Positions 43,579 to 55,717 of a stretch of 64,000 bases of DNA are shown here, piece by piece. Position 1 is the stretch's first letter, and each line of letters opens with the position of its first letter. The notes under the pieces were generated by a model. It was given only the letters and a program-made list of their open reading frames with translations. It ran no database searches and had not been told where the DNA came from. Both the position numbers and the translations under genes were made by a program. The stretch spans positions 27,626,433 to 27,690,432 of the forward strand of contig OW285188.1 in assembly GCA_935421135.1 (NCBI GenBank). The letters are read 5' to 3'. This DNA comes from Bugulina stolonifera (taxonomy: Eukaryota; Bryozoa; Gymnolaemata; Cheilostomatida; Bugulidae).

Positions 43579-44369
43579 CTTACTTCTCTCACACCAGCTG
43601 CAGCTCCCAACCCTTACTTAGGTGGGTCTGTAGTAAATAGTGCAGCAAGAATTCTTGTGAGATGCAAATTGTTTGTAAAAAATAGAATATAGATTTTATT
43701 ATTTCTATATTTTATTTGTCACAAAGTATTATTGTACATCATAGAGAGGTAGGCCCACTCCTCAATTTGAGTAGATATTTAAAGTGATTGCGCTGTTCTT
43801 CAACCTTAAGGAGGGTGAAATAAGTGCAAAATAATATTGTATAATAAATGTGTATAATATTGTTTGGTAATACGAAAGCTAAGTGCATACCACAGTCATA
43901 TAATATACACACAATAGATTCACCTATTAGCATCATCTGCCAGTTAAATAAACATGTAGGTCTTTAAATAAGCCTATCAAGCAATATAAAGATAAATATA
44001 CTATTTTTGTTGGTAGTTGTAGGTATTGTTTGACTGTCTAATGCTTGCACACTTGATATATTATCTTATATAAAGCTACTTCAATTCCGATAATATTTGA
44101 ACTCAATGCTGCCTCTAAAACAACAACAAAGATCAAAAGATTTTAGCTTTGTGACTTGATAATACAATAGAGATGCTGAGAATTGATCAGCAAGCATTAG
44201 GTGCTAGTCCTCTAAGCCAATCAAATCAATGCTGCCGATGAGCGACCAATCGCAGCCCTGAGATTATAAAATATACAGAAGCCGCTGCTGCCAATTTATA
44301 TAATACTTTATGGTATCTTGTTCCATTTCAAAAAGAATATTCGTGGCTGCCGTTTGAGTTTTTTCAAGC

Positions 44370-47300
44370 ATGTCTCAAGCTATTGGAGCCATGCAGCCAT
44401 ATGGAGTTCATGGCTTTCAAGGTAAGGATTTGTGGTACTCATCTACACCATGCACTCATATGCACTCATATGCCCTCTATCTGTACCCAGTTTGGTATAA
44501 TACCAGCACTTGTAGATATAATTATATGTAGATTATATTTTGAGCTATAATCTTTTTTTCAGATTATTCTTACGCTGCTGCAGGGAATTATAAATGGCCG
44601 GCTTGTCCCGCACCCACATCAAATAGTAAGTATAGTTACTGGGTCAGCACCCACATCAAATAGTAAGTATAGTTACTGGGTCAGCACCCACATCAAATAG
44701 TAAGTATAGTTACTGGGTCAGCACCCACATCAAATAGTAAGTATAGTTATTGGGTCAGCACCCACATCGAATAGTAAGTACAGTTACTGGGTAATGCTTC
44801 CTGTCTAATATTTGGGATAAATAGCTAAGTGTTGGCTCTACTAATATAACTACATGTATGTGTTTGCAGATATTCTCTAGTCTTGTAATATTTATAGTTC
44901 TCTATTTACAAATCTCAATGTGTGAATAATTAATATATCTAATCATACATTAATTATTCATGTAGTTCTATTGAACCAGTAATTGCTTCCAATTAAATAC
45001 ATTTATATTGTGATTAGTATATATAATATATTTACACAAACAGATTTTTAAAACTACTGTTATCGTGTATAGTAAATAAACTTCAGTGGTTAGTTGGGCG
45101 CTAATATAAACACCACCATCATGTAGGAAATTTCTCTTGATAAGCTGCAAGTCTCTCAGTCCCATCAACTGTTTACATGGAAACAGGGAATGTTATCAAA
45201 TCACTACAAACTATATAACTTTTAAGATATCTGTTCAATTATGTGATTTATTGTTTTAGGTGCAACATGAAACATGATTTTTGGTACTCACATTATAAAT
45301 AATTTTAACATTCCTATTCCAAATATACTATTGCTCTTACTAAGTGTTACATGAAAATATTATATGACTTATTATTACAGTTCATGTAGATTACCCATCA
45401 TACCCGGCGGCGTTTAGCACACCAAAGGTTGAGACGTCTGCCCTGCCATTGATGAGGAAGGTGCCGAAGATAGAACCCAGCTCACCATGGCGAGGAGCTC
45501 AGCTATCCCAAGATCCTTATCAGCTGTTTGGACCAACGTCTAGCAGACTCGCTTCGACTGGTAAGCAGTAAATACTCTACTACCTCCTTCCTCAATAGCA
45601 TAGTATTAGTGTTCTATATAGGATAATGTAGTGTTCTATATTATAGTACAATATAGTGTTCCATAGACATGTAGTATAATAATATAGTTCATTATTTAAT
45701 TACATGAAAATTGAATGTATGTTTGTTTTTGTATTGGTCAGGAATTTGTATGATTTTTAGTCCATAAAATGCGAGCTCGGAGTAATAGAAAGATTGGATC
45801 TTATTTTCGATTTGCATTGTATTTGCAAGCCGGTTTATTTTTAATGTTATCCTGAAGTATGATAACTGTTAAACAAGGAGCATGTGTGCCATTAAGTAGC
45901 TAACCTGAGAAGTGAATGAAATAATTTGTCAGTCGCCCACCTTTGTTGATTCTATATGAACTAGCAAATCATTTGCATTGATGGATATGAACAAAATTAG
46001 AGGCTGTTTTATGAACCTTCAGTTACGCTGTAGACGCTTTCTTTATTTGAGATTATAGGTGTATAGATATCAATGCTGTGTACATTGTGTAATAGTGAGC
46101 AAGTGCTATATAAAACAGTAAAACGTCTTCACTATTTAAACAGAAAATATTCTTTTGTTACCATAAATAGGCAAAACCTGATTTATTAACACAATTTATA
46201 TCACTGGCCAAAAATAATTGGCAAGTAGGATTCTTGTAGTCCCTGTACAGACACCATCAGGTGTGTACAGGTACCACCGGGTGTGTAACTCTTCTAGACA
46301 GAAATGACTTCTATAATCTGTGTTTGAAGACTTTTGCTTGGTTAAAGTATTTCAAGCACCAATATATATGAATTATTGACACTGTTGATTAAATGCTGTC
46401 ATGGTATGTTACGATTGTCTATACTACTGTACTTATTGCTGCCACAGGACACCTCAAGTGTACTAATTGAATATAGAAATACTGAACAGAAGAAGAATAT
46501 CACACATTGATCTCAGAATAACTACTGTAGATGTATTTATACTGAAATGCTGTCCTCTCTAGTACTTACACTGTGTGTGTACATGACTATCCTCTCTAGT
46601 ACTTACACTGTGTGTACATGACTATCCTCTCTAGTACTTACACTGTGTGTGTACATGACTATCCTCTCTAGTACTTACACTGTGTGTACATGACTATCCT
46701 CTCTAGTACTTACACTGTGTGTGTACATGACTATCCTCTCTAGTACTTACACTGTGTGTACATGACTATCCTCTCTAGTACTTACACTGTGTGTACATGA
46801 CTATCCTCTCTAGTACTTACACTGTGTGTACATGACTATCCTCTCTAGTACTTACACTGTGTGTACATGACTATCCTCTCTAGTACTTACACTGTGTGTA
46901 TATGACTATCCTCTCTAGTACTTACACTGTGTGTACATGACTATCCTCTCTAGTACTTACACTGTGTGTGTACATGACTATTCTCTCTAGTACTTACACT
47001 GTGTGTACATGACTATCCTCTCTAGTACTTACACTGTGTGTACATGACTATCCAGTGTTGGTGCTTCTATGACTAGTGTTTGGGATTGTTAAGCTTTGAA
47101 TTGTTATTTTATTAATTAATTTCGTTATATTTTTAAAGTTTATATAAAATTATAGGCATATATTATGTTAAAACTATCTACATGTAGCTTGTATGATTAT
47201 CACATGATGTGTTTAACATGCAGTTAAATAACATGAGAAGATTTTATTTATACCTACCTAATGTACATGCTGGAGTGTCACTATGATTCCGATTATAGCA

Positions 47301-48105
47301 GCTGGTTTCATTTTAGATTATAAATTTAGTTTGTTTATTAAATATACAAGCAGTAAACACATTTCTCCAGTGCTTAAATTTTTAGCAAATAATAGAGAGA
47401 TGAATTTCGGTAAGACACTATACTTCTAGTAATTGCAGACATGGAGGTTTTATGTTATATTATTACTGTATAATAAGAGACAGCTATATTGACTGCTACA
47501 GTGGGCCAACTGAATTGTATATAGTAATGAGAAATATTGGGATGTTTTTATAATCTGTTACAGGAAGTGGACAGATACAACTGTGGCAGTTCCTCCTGGA
47601 GTTACTATCCGACAGCAGGAACGCTCCCTCCATCACGTGGGAAGGTACAAATGGCGAATTCAAGCTTGTCGATCCAGATGAGGTAGCGAGGCGTTGGGGT
47701 GAACGTAAAAGCAAACCTAACATGAATTACGACAAATTAAGCCGAGCATTAAGGTACTACTATGACAAAAATATCATGACAAAGGTTCATGGTAAGAGGT
47801 ACGCATATAAGTTTGACTTTGCTGGGTTAGCCCAGGCCATGCAGCCCCAGAGCAGCACAGAGAACGCGTATATTAATTACCAATACCATCAGGACCTGCT
47901 GATGCAAGCCAGTTACCATAGCAACCTCATCAGTGGACACACGGCTAGTATGGGAGCCCAGGGCCTGTTTAGGAGCACCAGGCCAAACCAATACTGGCCT
48001 CCTGCCTCAACTAGCCAGTATAGCCCAGGGGGGCCTCCAGTGGTGCCTCAACCCTATCACTCTTCAGCAATGATGAATAACCCTTACTCTATGTATTATC
48101 AGTAG
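44370..48105 (+). CDS. ERG/FLI-like ETS-domain transcription factor, 4 exons, 278 residues
   Basis: Sequence-specific nuclear transcription factor binding GGA(A/T) sites. Exons 44370-44421, 44563-44625, 45381-45560 and 47564-48105 join in phase (1, 1, 1). The ETS domain starts at residue 99 ([17 protein letters not shown]) and includes the recognition helix region [19 protein letters not shown] and [11 protein letters not shown]. The lead-in [17 protein letters not shown] is a hallmark of the ERG/FLI subfamily, as is [13 protein letters not shown]. The tail is rich in Tyr, Ser, Pro and Gln and ends NPYSMYYQ, like the FLI tail. Unlike vertebrate ERG and FLI1 (about 450-480 residues) it has no PNT/SAM domain in these exons; either upstream exons were missed or this is a short form. 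[11 protein letters not shown] resembles a sumoylation site. Confidence 0.96.
44609..44800. repeat. 37-bp repeat made from the donor of ETS exon 2
   Basis: Five copies of GCACCCACATCAAATAGTAA plus GTATAGTTACTGGGTCA. The first copy is the true exon end (ends 44625) and donor; each further copy repeats 16 coding bases and GTAAGTA. Confidence 0.95.
46553..47053. repeat. 35/37-bp minisatellite, 14 copies, ETS intron 3
   Basis: Units of ACTATCCTCTCTAGTACTTA plus CACTGTGTGTACATG; length varies by an extra GT. Confidence 0.95.
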
Positions 48106-49001
48106 GGTACATGCACACTGTAAGTACGTGTATATGCACACAGTAAGTAAGTGTGTATAAGTAAGTAAATACACTGCAAGTACATGATTGTATGCGGACA
48201 CTGGTAATACTTGTGCGTATTGTAGTTAGTCTAACAGGGTAGATAACTCTATTTTATTATAGTCTGAATGAAAGCGTACTGTAAGGCTTCTGTGCAATAC
48301 CAACCATATTATCATCAAGTTAACATAAACTGTCAGCTCTATCTGCTCATTTCTCTCTACTATTTATTTCCAAATATTTATATTTTATAACAATGCATGT
48401 ACATTTACATTGTACATGCATTTGCATAACATCTCTCTGTTGGTTCCTTATTTATAGTGTCATTATTTATTTTTTCATAGGCATAATAATTGTTACATTG
48501 GAAATAATATAGATAATATTATAATATATACTGTATATATAACAAGGTACCTTTAGATCAGCACACAGAGTATGCTGATTACATTATAAGTAGACTAGAA
48601 CATACAATTCAGTTGAAACAGTTAAACTTGTAGTATTGTCTCCATGATTAGTTAATAACACACAAAAAGCACAAAATAATAAACTAAAAGTTAGAATCCA
48701 AAAAGGATGTAGTATGGTTACTAATACGTCAAGTATAACAACTGTAGACAGTAGAGATTAGTATATCACCAGGGTAAGTTAGAGAATAACATGAAGTATA
48801 TAACATAGTAGTGGTTAAGCTAGACTACTGGTTGTCTAACAGACTATAGGCATGTAGGTATGCAGACAGTACAACTGTGTATATTATATTATACTATAAT
48901 CTGAACTTTGTAAACAACTCAAGACTGATACCAGTAGTTGATACTGACTGACTGAATTCTCAAGGTGACTGACCGCGCCGTGTAAAGAGAGAGAGAGATT
49001 A
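48106..49001. other. Convergent 3' region between the ETS gene and BCKDK
   Basis: No exon. An AATAAA at 48678-48683 is a plausible ETS poly(A) signal. The rest is AT-rich, with no other feature seen. Confidence 0.55.
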
Positions 49002-52000
49002 CTATATCCTGAAGCTGACTCCACGACCGTCAATGTGTTTGAGTCTAAGATAAGTGTCTGTACCGATACCCTGCAGTGTTTCCATGGTTAGAGAACCACC
49101 CAAGTATTCAGCGTATGCCTTACATGCAGGTAAACCAAATCCAAACCTACAGCAGTGTAATATACAGTGTAATACACAGTGTAATATACAGCGCAATACA
49201 CAGCGCAATACACAGCGCAATACACAGCGCAATACACAGCGCAATACACAGCGCAATACACAGCGCAATACACAGCGCAATATACAGCGTAATATACAGC
49301 GTAATATACAGCGTAATATACAGCGTAATATACAGCGTAATATACAGTGTATAAGTATGCCTTACAAGTAACAGTATAACATACAGTAAGTAATAGTATG
49401 ATATTCAATGAGACAGTATAGAATATAGGAATATAGTTGTTCCTCCGCTACCAACTCACCCGTACATAGCCCCAGCTGGAGAACCTTGGGTAGGCGGAGT
49501 CATAATGGATCGGAAAGGACTGTCATCCTCTTCATTCTCTGGTAGGTCTCTACCTGGTCCAGTAGCTGTGGTGAAGTGGTAGTCCCACACCCTATCCATG
49601 TGTTCATGGGGTATACCACCTCCTCTGTCTGATATCCTACATTATCGAGTGTGTATGTTATACGGTAGTATATGACTAGAGAATACATGCTAGTGACACC
49701 ACTGCTACACTCGATATACTGAGCTACAGTGGTAGCACATGCTCTAGTTTATATCATGTGTATATGGGAGCACCTACAGTATTCTGTTTACACAAGGATA
49801 GTATATACAAATACAATACTCTTTGCACTATATGCAACATATACAATATTATGTAAATAGGTTAGAGAGAGTTATTCCCTCCTTGCAATCATTAGACAGT
49901 AATAGGACAACTCCCAATATAAAACACTATCTTAATATTTGGATAGTCTTCAATTATGTACAATCATTGAGCAGAATCACTTTGACTCAGAGGACTGTTT
50001 CTATTGGGCAAATGTCACCAAACACTGTGATTCAACATCAGGTGTTATAGCATGACAGAATCGCTGATAAATTTAAGATTTTTTCATTAATTAAAATTTC
50101 AGTTTGAATATAATTATAGATGAAATAGATAACAGATAAAATTTTAAACCTGAATTCTGGAATTTTATTAGCGATAGGCCACTGAGAAAGTATTACTTTT
50201 ATGGTGTATATTGGAGCACAGTGAATAGCTACAATGTATATAGCGATACAGCAGTGAATCCAACAATGGCTTCTGAGATCTCGGCGGCAGCGAGGTGGTA
50301 TACCAGTAGCAATGTGTATGCTGAATAGAAATGAGGTAAGCAGTGTGTACAGTAGCAATACCAACCTTATCAAAAAGTCTACATCGTTATTAGCAATAGT
50401 AAGCGTGATGGGCGGAAGATGGGAGGCGTGTCTGTGTGCTTCCACAGTAGCTCTGTAATAGTAACACAGGCTATGAGATGTACATATAATAGTAACACAG
50501 GCTATGAGATGTACATATAATAGTAACACAGGCTATTAGATGTACACAATCAATGGTATAATGTACCATGCACCTGTGTACAACATACTGGTGACTTCAG
50601 GCAGGAAGTTATGTTCACTCTCTGCATAGAGTGAAGTGAGAAGATAACTCCATGGTAGAAATAGTACATTATATTCTATGTAGATTGACTGCCAAGTACC
50701 TAACAGAAAGTTGGTAGTGAATAAACCTTTGAACTGTTTAGCATAACCTTGTTACGTGATCAGCTGATATCAAACATGAGTATGAGTAAACTGTTGCCTA
50801 GCAACCAGCTACAATGACATAATTAATGAGAATAACTTTCGGAATATTACATGCGGACAATTGAATATACTATAAGGTAGTATATATCCACATTATATGC
50901 TTCATGTTTGAGTAGGGAGAGGAGGTACCTACCTCATTGCATTCTTAAGTAGCTCCATAATGATATACTCGAGGGGTGCGGATATGTAGGGGAAGGTAGC
51001 ATTAGTGTGTCCATTTACATTGACAGCTGGCGCCTTGCCATACCTGTGCTCACATATCTTCCTGTAGGACAATACATGTATATATTATAGTTTAGTATTC
51101 AGTACCACCAGTACACAGTACCACAGTATATACTATACCACTAGTACACAGTACCACAGTGCATACTATACCACCAGTACACAGTACCACAGTATATACT
51201 ATACCACTAGTACACAGTACCACAGTATATACTATACCACTAGTACACAGTAGACTGAGGACCTAGAGTACCTACATGTAATCGTCTAGTACGATGGACA
51301 CGCATTAACCACCACACCAGCTACACTATTCACATACTAGTCACACATAACAAGTAGAGAGTCAATACTATTAGGACACTAGCTTCTAACACAATCGCTG
51401 CTTTCTACGATTAGTTGGTGAGTTGAGAGACTGTAGAGGTCATTGAATTACTCAATAGACTGTAGAGGTAATTGAAATACTCGATAGACTGTTTAACAGT
51501 TAGGGATTACTTCCACGTTGTGTCTGGTAATTTTATCATCTTGGGATTATTAGGACCAATCACTACACAGTCACACGTTCAAACACTATAATAATAGTGA
51601 TATGATAAGTATTGTACTAAAGTAGTCAGCTAGCTAGTCAACAGTAGTTAGTCACTAGTAACTAGTATCTATTAGCTAATAGTCAGGGTGAGTATTGAGA
51701 AGACGTACTGGGCCAACTCTGCCTTTCTTTCCAAGAGTCTTCTTGGTTGAAAGTTGACAGATATTATTCCAACATGTCCGGGCTGAAACAAGAAGAGAGT
51801 AACATGTTCCCAAGCCTACGAGGTACACAAAGAGAGTAACATGTTCCCAAGTTGTATATAAAGTAATATAACACAGTGTTCTATTGTTTAGAGCCTACAG
51901 CATTAATAGTGCTATGTGCAACAAACAACAAGCACTAGACATAATAAATACACATGTACTGGTTGTTAGGCAACACAATGCTAGATATTACTGTATATAA

Positions 52001-52400
52001 TTATTATGAATCAGCTATGCCAGCCCTCGCCATGTACACAATGTATACTTTGGCTAAGTACCAACTAGGCTACACCATCAATTATGATCACATACATATA
52101 CATGACTGTATTAACCAATATTTGTGGGTAACTACTGTCACTTGAGGAGGGGGGGTTGGTAACCAAGGGGTACCAGTTACAAGTTCAATAAAAGGGCTAA
52201 GTAGAGCCACAGCACTGAGGATTGTGGTGATTACGTTGACCACCAGTCCATGTACAGTGACAGTATGGTTATTATCAAGTACAGCGCTACTACTACTACC
52301 ACCATTACTACTACCACCATTACTACTACTACCACTACCACTACTACTACCACTACTACTACCACTACTACTACTACTACCACTACTACCACTACTACCA

Positions 52401-52443
<43 letters not shown>

Positions 52444-55400
52444 CACTACTACTACTACTACTACTACCACTACTACTACCACTACTACCACCACTACTAC
52501 CACCACTACTACCACCACTACTACCACTACTACCACTACCACCACTACCACCACTACCACCACTACCACCACTACCACCACTACCACCACTACTACCACT
52601 ACTACCACTACTACCACTACTACCTCTACTACCACTACTACCACTACTACCACTACTACCACTACTACCACTACTACTACTACTACTAGTACTACTACTA
52701 GTACTACCACCATTACTACTACTACTACTACTACTACTAGTACTACTACTACTACCACTAGTACTACTACTACTACCAGCATTACTAATACTACCACTAC
52801 TATCACTACTACTACCACTACTACTACTACTACCACTACTACTACCACTACTACTACTACTACTACTGCTACTACTACTACCACCACCACTACTGCTACT
52901 AGAGTTTTGAGTTTAGTTTTATTTACCATACAGTATCAGTCAGTAACAGGCACTGATGATAGAATTGATGGTATATTATGTACATATACATACTCTCTAT
53001 TCAATATTCACATAGTGTAGATACTACTGCTACTACTACCACTGCTACTACTGTTGATATAAGCACATATAAGATTGTAGCATACCTTATCATCGTGAAG
53101 GGCCAAGTGATATTCACATAACATTCTTATACCAAGTCTAGATGTCAGTGTCTTGTCGAGGAATGTCTTTATTAGCTTCTTATCCTAAACACAACATAAC
53201 TAGTATATACTGCAAGTCATGGACCTAGTATATACTGCAAGTCATGTATCTAGTATCTAGTATAGTTAGTATAGTATTGTATCAATGGACATACACAACT
53301 ATACTACATTGTATACTGTGCAGTGTACATACATTGTACATGTATAATAGGCATGTTGTATATACACTGCACAATAGTAAGTAGGTGGAGCAAGTACTTA
53401 TCTAAATGATGCACCTGCTTGATTTCAGTAACTTCACTGCAGCCAATAGTTTAGTACTCACTGAGGGATGGGGGGGGGGCGAGAGGGATAGGGGGTGAGG
53501 AATAGATAGTGTCTTCACGATCTCTTGGACAGACCTGGGTCGCAAATAAAAATCACAAGATGGCCGTCCGGCTTAGGCCAAAAGGGCTATTAACCTGGGA
53601 TTTTCCTTGGCCGGACGAAACCATCCCTAGCTCATCGGCACACCTGAGTTTTTCGCACAACAATGAGGATTTTGCCTTCAGCCCAGGCGGGTGTGTTCGC
53701 GACTCTGTGACGGATGTATGCCAGAAAACTTTTTTCGAGTTGGCCTGAACTGAAATTTAGGTTGTGAAGACACCAACTAGCACTGCATTCAGTATATTAT
53801 ATTGTACATGTGCATATATATAGGAAGTACTGGATACATGTATTATATACATGTACATGTATATATAATATTATATATATATGCATACAATGTATATACT
53901 GATTACTTGTCTATCATAGTCTATATTTGGTACATTGGCACATGTATTATATCATGTAGGCATATCAGATAAGTACATGTCATAATATAGAGGTGTATTA
54001 CATGTTGTATGGATTCCATCACTACATTGTACTTACAGCTATGATGTATGGATTCCATCATACATTGTACTTACAGCTATGACGTATGGATTCCATCACT
54101 ACATTGTACTTACAGCTATGACGTATGGATTCCATCACTACATTGTACTTACAGCTATGATGTATGGATTCCATCATACATTGTACTTACAGCTATGATG
54201 TATGGATTCCATCACTACATTGTACTTACAGCTATGTGTTTCTTGCATTCCTTAAAACCCTCAGCTAGTAGAGTGACCACATCTCTGTGGTCGTCTAGTA
54301 ACGCTCGCAATAGCTTACAGAACTCCAGATCCTGATCTAAGTTCTCTATCTGCAGATAGAACAGAGGCTATACCATGGTCAGTATGTCCACTCCACCACA
54401 CACTATGGTCAATATGTCCGCTCTACTATATACTATACGCTATGGTCAATATGTCCACTCCACTACACACTATGGTCAGTATGTCCACTCTACTAGATAC
54501 AATGGTCAGTATGTCCACTCTACTATATACTATGGTCAGTATGTCCACTCTACTATATACTATACTATATACTATGGTCAATATGTCCACTCCACTACAT
54601 ACCATGGTCAATATGTCCACTCTACTATATACTATGGTCAGTATGTCCACTCCACTATATACTATACCATATACTATGGTCAGTATGTCCACTCTACTAT
54701 ACTATTTATTTATACATGGATTGAAAGATACTTACAGATGGAAAGTCCTTTAGTTTGTGAAATGCTCTCAGGTACAGTTCATGCTACAAGGTACAACATA
54801 CAGTAAACATACAGTACACATACAGTAAACATACAGTAAACATACAGTAAACATACAGTACAACATACAGTACAACATACAGTAAACATACAGTACAACA
54901 TACAGTAAACATACAGTACAACATACAGTAAACATACAGTAAACATACAGTAAACATACAGTACAACATACAGTACAACATACAGTACAACATACTTTCA
55001 GGTAAGATACTCAATTTGTAATATTAATATTACACTTGTAATATACTTGGATTAGAGTCTTACCACTTGTAATATACTTGGATTAGAGTCTTACCACTTG
55101 TAATATACTTGGATTACATCCCACAATGAATGGCAGTTCTCTAAAACCAGCAACTCTGTGAGCTATACGGACAGGTAGTTCTTTATGTAGATATTGCGAT
55201 CCCATCTAAAGTACACAACATAGATTATATACATGACCAGCGAATAGATAATGTTTATATAGGGACATAGTAAGGTGTGGAACAATGTCAAAGTAAATAT
55301 AGCAGTGTAACACCTACCAACATATGAGAATCATCTGGTTTTTTACCCGTATACAAGAGCGTTGTAGGAACCAATCTCACCGAGTCCTGTAATACAATGT

Positions 55401-55717
55401 ATAACAATCAAGCTATATAACTAGTAGTATCTAGTACATTGAGCCTATGCTATAGCCTACGAGTACATAGAAGGGGTTCTCACCTCACACGCTGCCGCAT
55501 CCAACGCGCTGTTGTAGTAGTATGATGTCACCGATCTTGATCTCTCTATCGTTTTTGACATATTTTTCATATTGAGATTAATGTTTCTGGTATTGCTAGA
55601 TGAGTGTGTGAGACCTCTATGAGGATGTTGAGATGTTAGCAGTATACCAACAGATGACAGACGCGGGAAATTGACTCCTTTAGCTCTAACAAGTGCAGTA
55701 CTACATCTAAGGCTCAT
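49002..55717 (-). CDS. BCKDK: Branched-chain alpha-ketoacid dehydrogenase kinase (BCKDK), mitochondrial, 11 exons, complete
   Basis: Phosphorylates and switches off the mitochondrial branched-chain ketoacid dehydrogenase, controlling breakdown of Leu, Ile and Val. Exons on the minus strand: 55717-55484, 55386-55318, 55205-55095, 54783-54736, 54349-54230, 53184-53086, 51782-51709, 51061-50933, 50452-50366, 49636-49460, 49146-49002; phases join to 430 residues (human 412). The N-terminus is basic and Ser-rich without acids (mitochondrial targeting). Family landmarks: [51 protein letters not shown]-type ATPase boxes [25 protein letters not shown], and [19 protein letters not shown], then [20 protein letters not shown] and the SFRI end favour BCKDK over pyruvate dehydrogenase kinases. 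The ATG follows TTTTCAG at 55728, so a 5' UTR intron is likely. Confidence 0.95.
49150..49350. repeat. 12-bp repeat, about 16 copies, next to the last BCKDK acceptor
   Basis: Units of CAGCGCAATACA and CAGCGTAATATA, beginning within a few bases of the acceptor of exon 49146-49002. Confidence 0.9.
51107..51255. repeat. 35-bp repeat, about 4 copies, BCKDK intron
   Basis: Units contain ACCACTAGTACACAGTACCA plus a CAGTATATACTAT part. Confidence 0.85.
52290..52905. repeat. Long (ACT/ACC)n trinucleotide tract, about 0.6 kb, BCKDK intron
   Basis: Roughly 205 trinucleotides, mostly TAC and CAC, with islands of AGT and ATT. Homopolymeric Thr, Leu/Pro or Val frames over it are artefacts. The tract lies in the intron between BCKDK exons 53184-53086 and 51782-51709. 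Confidence 0.95.
53509..53773. mobile_element. MITE-like element with 10-bp inverted ends, BCKDK intron
   Basis: GTGTCTTCAC (53509-53518) and its exact reverse complement GTGAAGACAC (53764-53773) bound 265 bp that are much more GC-rich than the intron and contain an internal inverted pair GTCCGGC/GCCGGAC. No transposase. The target duplication is not clear. Confidence 0.55.
54008..54238. repeat. 39-bp repeat made from the donor of BCKDK exon 54349-54230
   Basis: Six copies. On the minus strand each holds CATAGCTGTAAGTACAATGT, the last coding bases of the exon and its GTAAGT donor, then a GATGGAATCCATAC spacer. Confidence 0.93.
54372..54700. repeat. Degenerate about 30-bp repeat, BCKDK intron
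   Basis: Units of ATGGTCAGTATGTCCACTCT plus a CTATATACT-type half, starting 23 bp from the acceptor of exon 54349-54230. Confidence 0.85.
54790..54995. repeat. CATACAGTA(AA/CAA) repeat, BCKDK intron
   Basis: About 17 units alternating ACATACAGTAA and ACATACAGTACA, next to the acceptor of exon 54783-54736. Confidence 0.9.
55034..55126. repeat. 32-bp repeat made from the donor of BCKDK exon 55205-55095
   Basis: Three copies. On the minus strand AATCCAAGTATATTACAAGT followed by GGTAAGACTCT; the first is the exon end (ends 55095) and its donor. Confidence 0.9.

Larger units (their letters stand above)
37967..44369. other. Intergenic between the mobile element and the ETS gene
   Basis: About 6.4 kb with no supported gene. 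It holds five tandem arrays (listed separately) and otherwise AT-rich unique DNA. The ETS promoter must lie at the right end; ATTATAAAATATACAG at about 44264 is TATA-like. Confidence 0.55.

Noticed and set aside
52224..53020. Open frames of 230-256 codons on both strands
   Set aside because: They are Thr, Leu/Pro or Val homopolymers from a trinucleotide tract inside a BCKDK intron.
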